DNA of 64,000 nucleotides from Phycicoccus sp. Soil802. Its GTDB lineage: Bacteria; Actinomycetota; Actinomycetes; Actinomycetales; Dermatophilaceae. Every line of letters begins with the position of its first letter. Positions within the stretch are counted from its first letter, which is position 1. The stretch covers positions 228,618-292,617 of the forward strand of contig NZ_LMSS01000002.1 of the NCBI RefSeq assembly GCF_001429605.1. The letters run 5' to 3'. Shown here piece by piece: positions 62,725 through 64,000 of the stretch. A program made the translations under genes and the position numbers. The notes under the pieces were generated by a model. That model was not told the origin of the DNA, ran no database searches, and saw only the letters and a program-made list of their open reading frames with translations.

Positions 62725-63162
62725 TGCGTGCTTGATGCGCAGCCTCATCGAAGGGTGAATGTCGAGGTCGGCGAGTTCCATGGGCGGCACCCACCGGACC
62801 TGCTTGCTTTCACTGCTCGTTCTGGGCGAGCCGCCAATCAGCTTGGCACGGAAGGCAATTGAGAACTGCTGGCGAACCTCCCCGTCGTCGTAGGCCATCA
62901 GGTGGTGCGGGTTCGTGTAGGTGCCGCTGATACCGACGACCTCGACGTCATAGCCGGTCTCCTCCTTCACCTCTCGCACGACGGTTTCTGCAATCGACTC
63001 ACCGATCTCGTGGCCCCCACCCGGGAGGGCCCATTTGTCGTTGTCACTCTTGTGGATCATTAAGACTCGGCCATCGTCGTCGCGGACGATAGCCACGACG
63101 GAGGGCACAACGCTGTTCGCCTGGGGGGCGTCCGGGTCGTCGATGTAGTCGATGCGAGCCAC
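62692..63162 (-). CDS. NUDIX hydrolase
   Basis: A 156-residue NUDIX protein. The box GGGHEIGESIAETVVREVKEETGYD has the Gx5Ex7REUxEExGU pattern. It removes nucleoside-diphosphate-linked groups; the substrate is unknown. It follows the XRE-DUF5919 gene on the same strand (nine bases apart), an arrangement I recall in Streptomyces and related actinobacteria. Confidence 0.85.
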   Translation of the reverse strand: MARIDYIDDPDAPQANSVVPSVVAIVRDDDGRVLMIHKSDNDKWALPGGGHEIGESIAETVVREVKEETGYDVEVVGISGTYTNPHHLMAYDDGEVRQQFSIAFRAKLIGGSPRTSSESKQVRWVPPMELADLDIHPSMRLRIKHALSDRESPFVG

Positions 63163-63171
63163 GCTTCGAGA

Positions 63172-63930
63172 CTAGGCGACCCAGGCTTCGTCAGCGATGC
63201 GGGCGCTGTCCCACACCTTCTCGAAGGCTGTGATCTGGTGGTCAAACATCCGCCCGCCTGCGATGCGGTGAAGGTGCACAACAGGCGAGTGGTTCGCCGG
63301 TGCGCCGTAGGCATGGTGGTTCGCGAACAACTGGTCGTCGAACCGGAAGATCGAGCTGTAGAGCGTTCGGTCGTGTGCCCGAGCCTCGACTCCTGGATGC
63401 CCGAGGAGGGGCTTGAGGTATCTCCAGGTCATGCGGCACCGGGCCGCGAGAGAGTCTGCGATCCCCTCCTCCTCGCCGCGTAGGGCCACGGCAGTCGAGT
63501 CAGGGTCGCCGAAGAGCAGGCGAATTCTCGTGCCCGCTTGAGCCCGCTGGGCAATCAAGTCGTCGAAGTCGGGAATGGTGTCGTGAAGGAACGTGGCTGC
63601 GAAGGCCAACATGTCGATGCTCTCGGTGGCCTCGCGGAGGAGTGCTTGCCAGGTGCCCGGCGGCACGCTCCCGCGATTGGGGTGTACCGCGACGACCTCC
63701 GCCGCACTGGCTGCCTCAGCTCGGGCATCGGAGAGGGCCGCCGGCCAGAGGTAGTGCTCGTCCTTGCCCAGTGCCACCCCGGCAGCCTGACGATGGCGGC
63801 GGTGTGGCGTTCTACCGGTTGAGATCCATCGCTCGATGGTCTTGGGATCCACCCCCAGCCTTTCGCCGAGCCCTTCGCTGGTCAGCGCCGCATCCGTGAT
63901 GGCTGCTCGAAGTCGCTCGTTGGTCTCCAT
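63172..63930 (-). CDS. XRE-family regulator with DUF5919
   Basis: A 252-residue protein: an N-terminal helix-turn-helix (AALTSEGLGERLGVDPKTIERWISTGRTPHRRHR) and a C-terminal DUF5919 (ESIDMLAFAATFLHDTIPDFDDLIAQRAQAG, LLFGDPDSTAVALRGEEEGI, YSSIFRFDDQLFANHHAYGAPANHSPVVHLHR). DUF5919 resembles the PLD fold but lacks the HxK motif. ATG at 63930 (METNERLRAAI). It likely regulates the NUDIX gene downstream. Probably part of the island, but the right border is not visible. Confidence 0.75.
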   Translation of the reverse strand: METNERLRAAITDAALTSEGLGERLGVDPKTIERWISTGRTPHRRHRQAAGVALGKDEHYLWPAALSDARAEAASAAEVVAVHPNRGSVPPGTWQALLREATESIDMLAFAATFLHDTIPDFDDLIAQRAQAGTRIRLLFGDPDSTAVALRGEEEGIADSLAARCRMTWRYLKPLLGHPGVEARAHDRTLYSSIFRFDDQLFANHHAYGAPANHSPVVHLHRIAGGRMFDHQITAFEKVWDSARIADEAWVA

Positions 63931-64000
63931 CGCCCACCCCTCCTTTTGGGACGTTTTGTTCACAGTACGACGTCCTCGGGTGTCCCGCAGCGCGGTTACC

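Larger units (their letters stand above)
35447..64000. mobile_element. Integrated conjugative element or genomic island (left end in window)
   Basis: The region starts at a tRNA-Gly 3' fragment, drops in GC, loses the chromosomal GTATGCCG octamer, and carries a conjugation module (pilin-like, TcpE-, VirB4-, TrbL-, TcpC-like and NlpC/P60 proteins) with restriction-modification and anti-phage genes. No integrase, relaxase or coupling ATPase is seen, so they must lie past 64 kb if the element is complete. The right end is not in this window. Confidence 0.75.

Overview
The window is high-GC DNA with GTG starts, ATGA-coupled operons and actinobacterial gene families (PucR, ROK, DUF5701, Suc/Fer-like proteins, XRE-DUF5919, Tcp-like conjugation genes). 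The octamer GTATGCCG/CGGCATAC is strongly over-represented in the first 34 kb, a habit I associate with Intrasporangiaceae (Terrabacter/Janibacter/Phycicoccus-like); the family assignment is inference.

Positions 1-35.3 kb are ordinary chromosome. They hold: a D-amino-acid dehydrogenase with a divergent PucR regulator; a cupin; a MarR/MFS efflux pair; and a carbohydrate hub (5.3-20.7 kb). The hub has xylB with a divergent SorC regulator, then a LacI-controlled ABC importer with a Tat-exported glycoamylase-fold (GH144-like) enzyme and a GH3 glucosidase (possibly beta-1,2-glucan use), then a ROK regulator with a xylFGH-type importer. After that come an SGNH lipase, a DGGA-repeat protein, a cupin_4/JmjC oxygenase with a Suc/Fer protein, a metallophosphoesterase, a HAD phosphatase, a polar amino-acid ABC operon, an FAD dehydrogenase, a LVIVD secreted protein and a DUF885 peptidase. 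Long perfect hairpins separate convergent or adjacent units.

At 35447-35491 lies a 3' half of tRNA-Gly(CCC) on the minus strand with no 5' half. I read this as the left attachment site of an integrated element that runs to the right edge of the window; the intact tRNA and integrase should lie beyond 64 kb. To its right, base composition drops (roughly 50% GC around 36-39 kb) and the chromosomal octamer disappears.

The element carries, in order: an unrecognised three-gene cassette (36.0-40.9 kb), whose 870-residue first protein ends in a domain that looks like a type II secretion pseudopilin (GspG) but lacks the pilin helix; a type II restriction-modification island (Vsr, an unknown protein, C5-methyltransferase, candidate endonuclease); a minus-strand pair of a ParB-like protein and a GIY-YIG protein; a DUF4145 protein; a conjugation module (pilin-like, TcpE-like, VirB4-like ATPase, TrbL/VirB6-like, TcpC-like, NlpC/P60 hydrolase); a two-gene protein kinase-SF1 helicase plus PLD nuclease operon that matches the type I Mokosh anti-phage system; and an HD / NUDIX / XRE-DUF5919 trio. 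The module combines transfer with several defence loci. The 36-41 kb cassette and the ParB/GIY-YIG pair are the best candidates for something undescribed.
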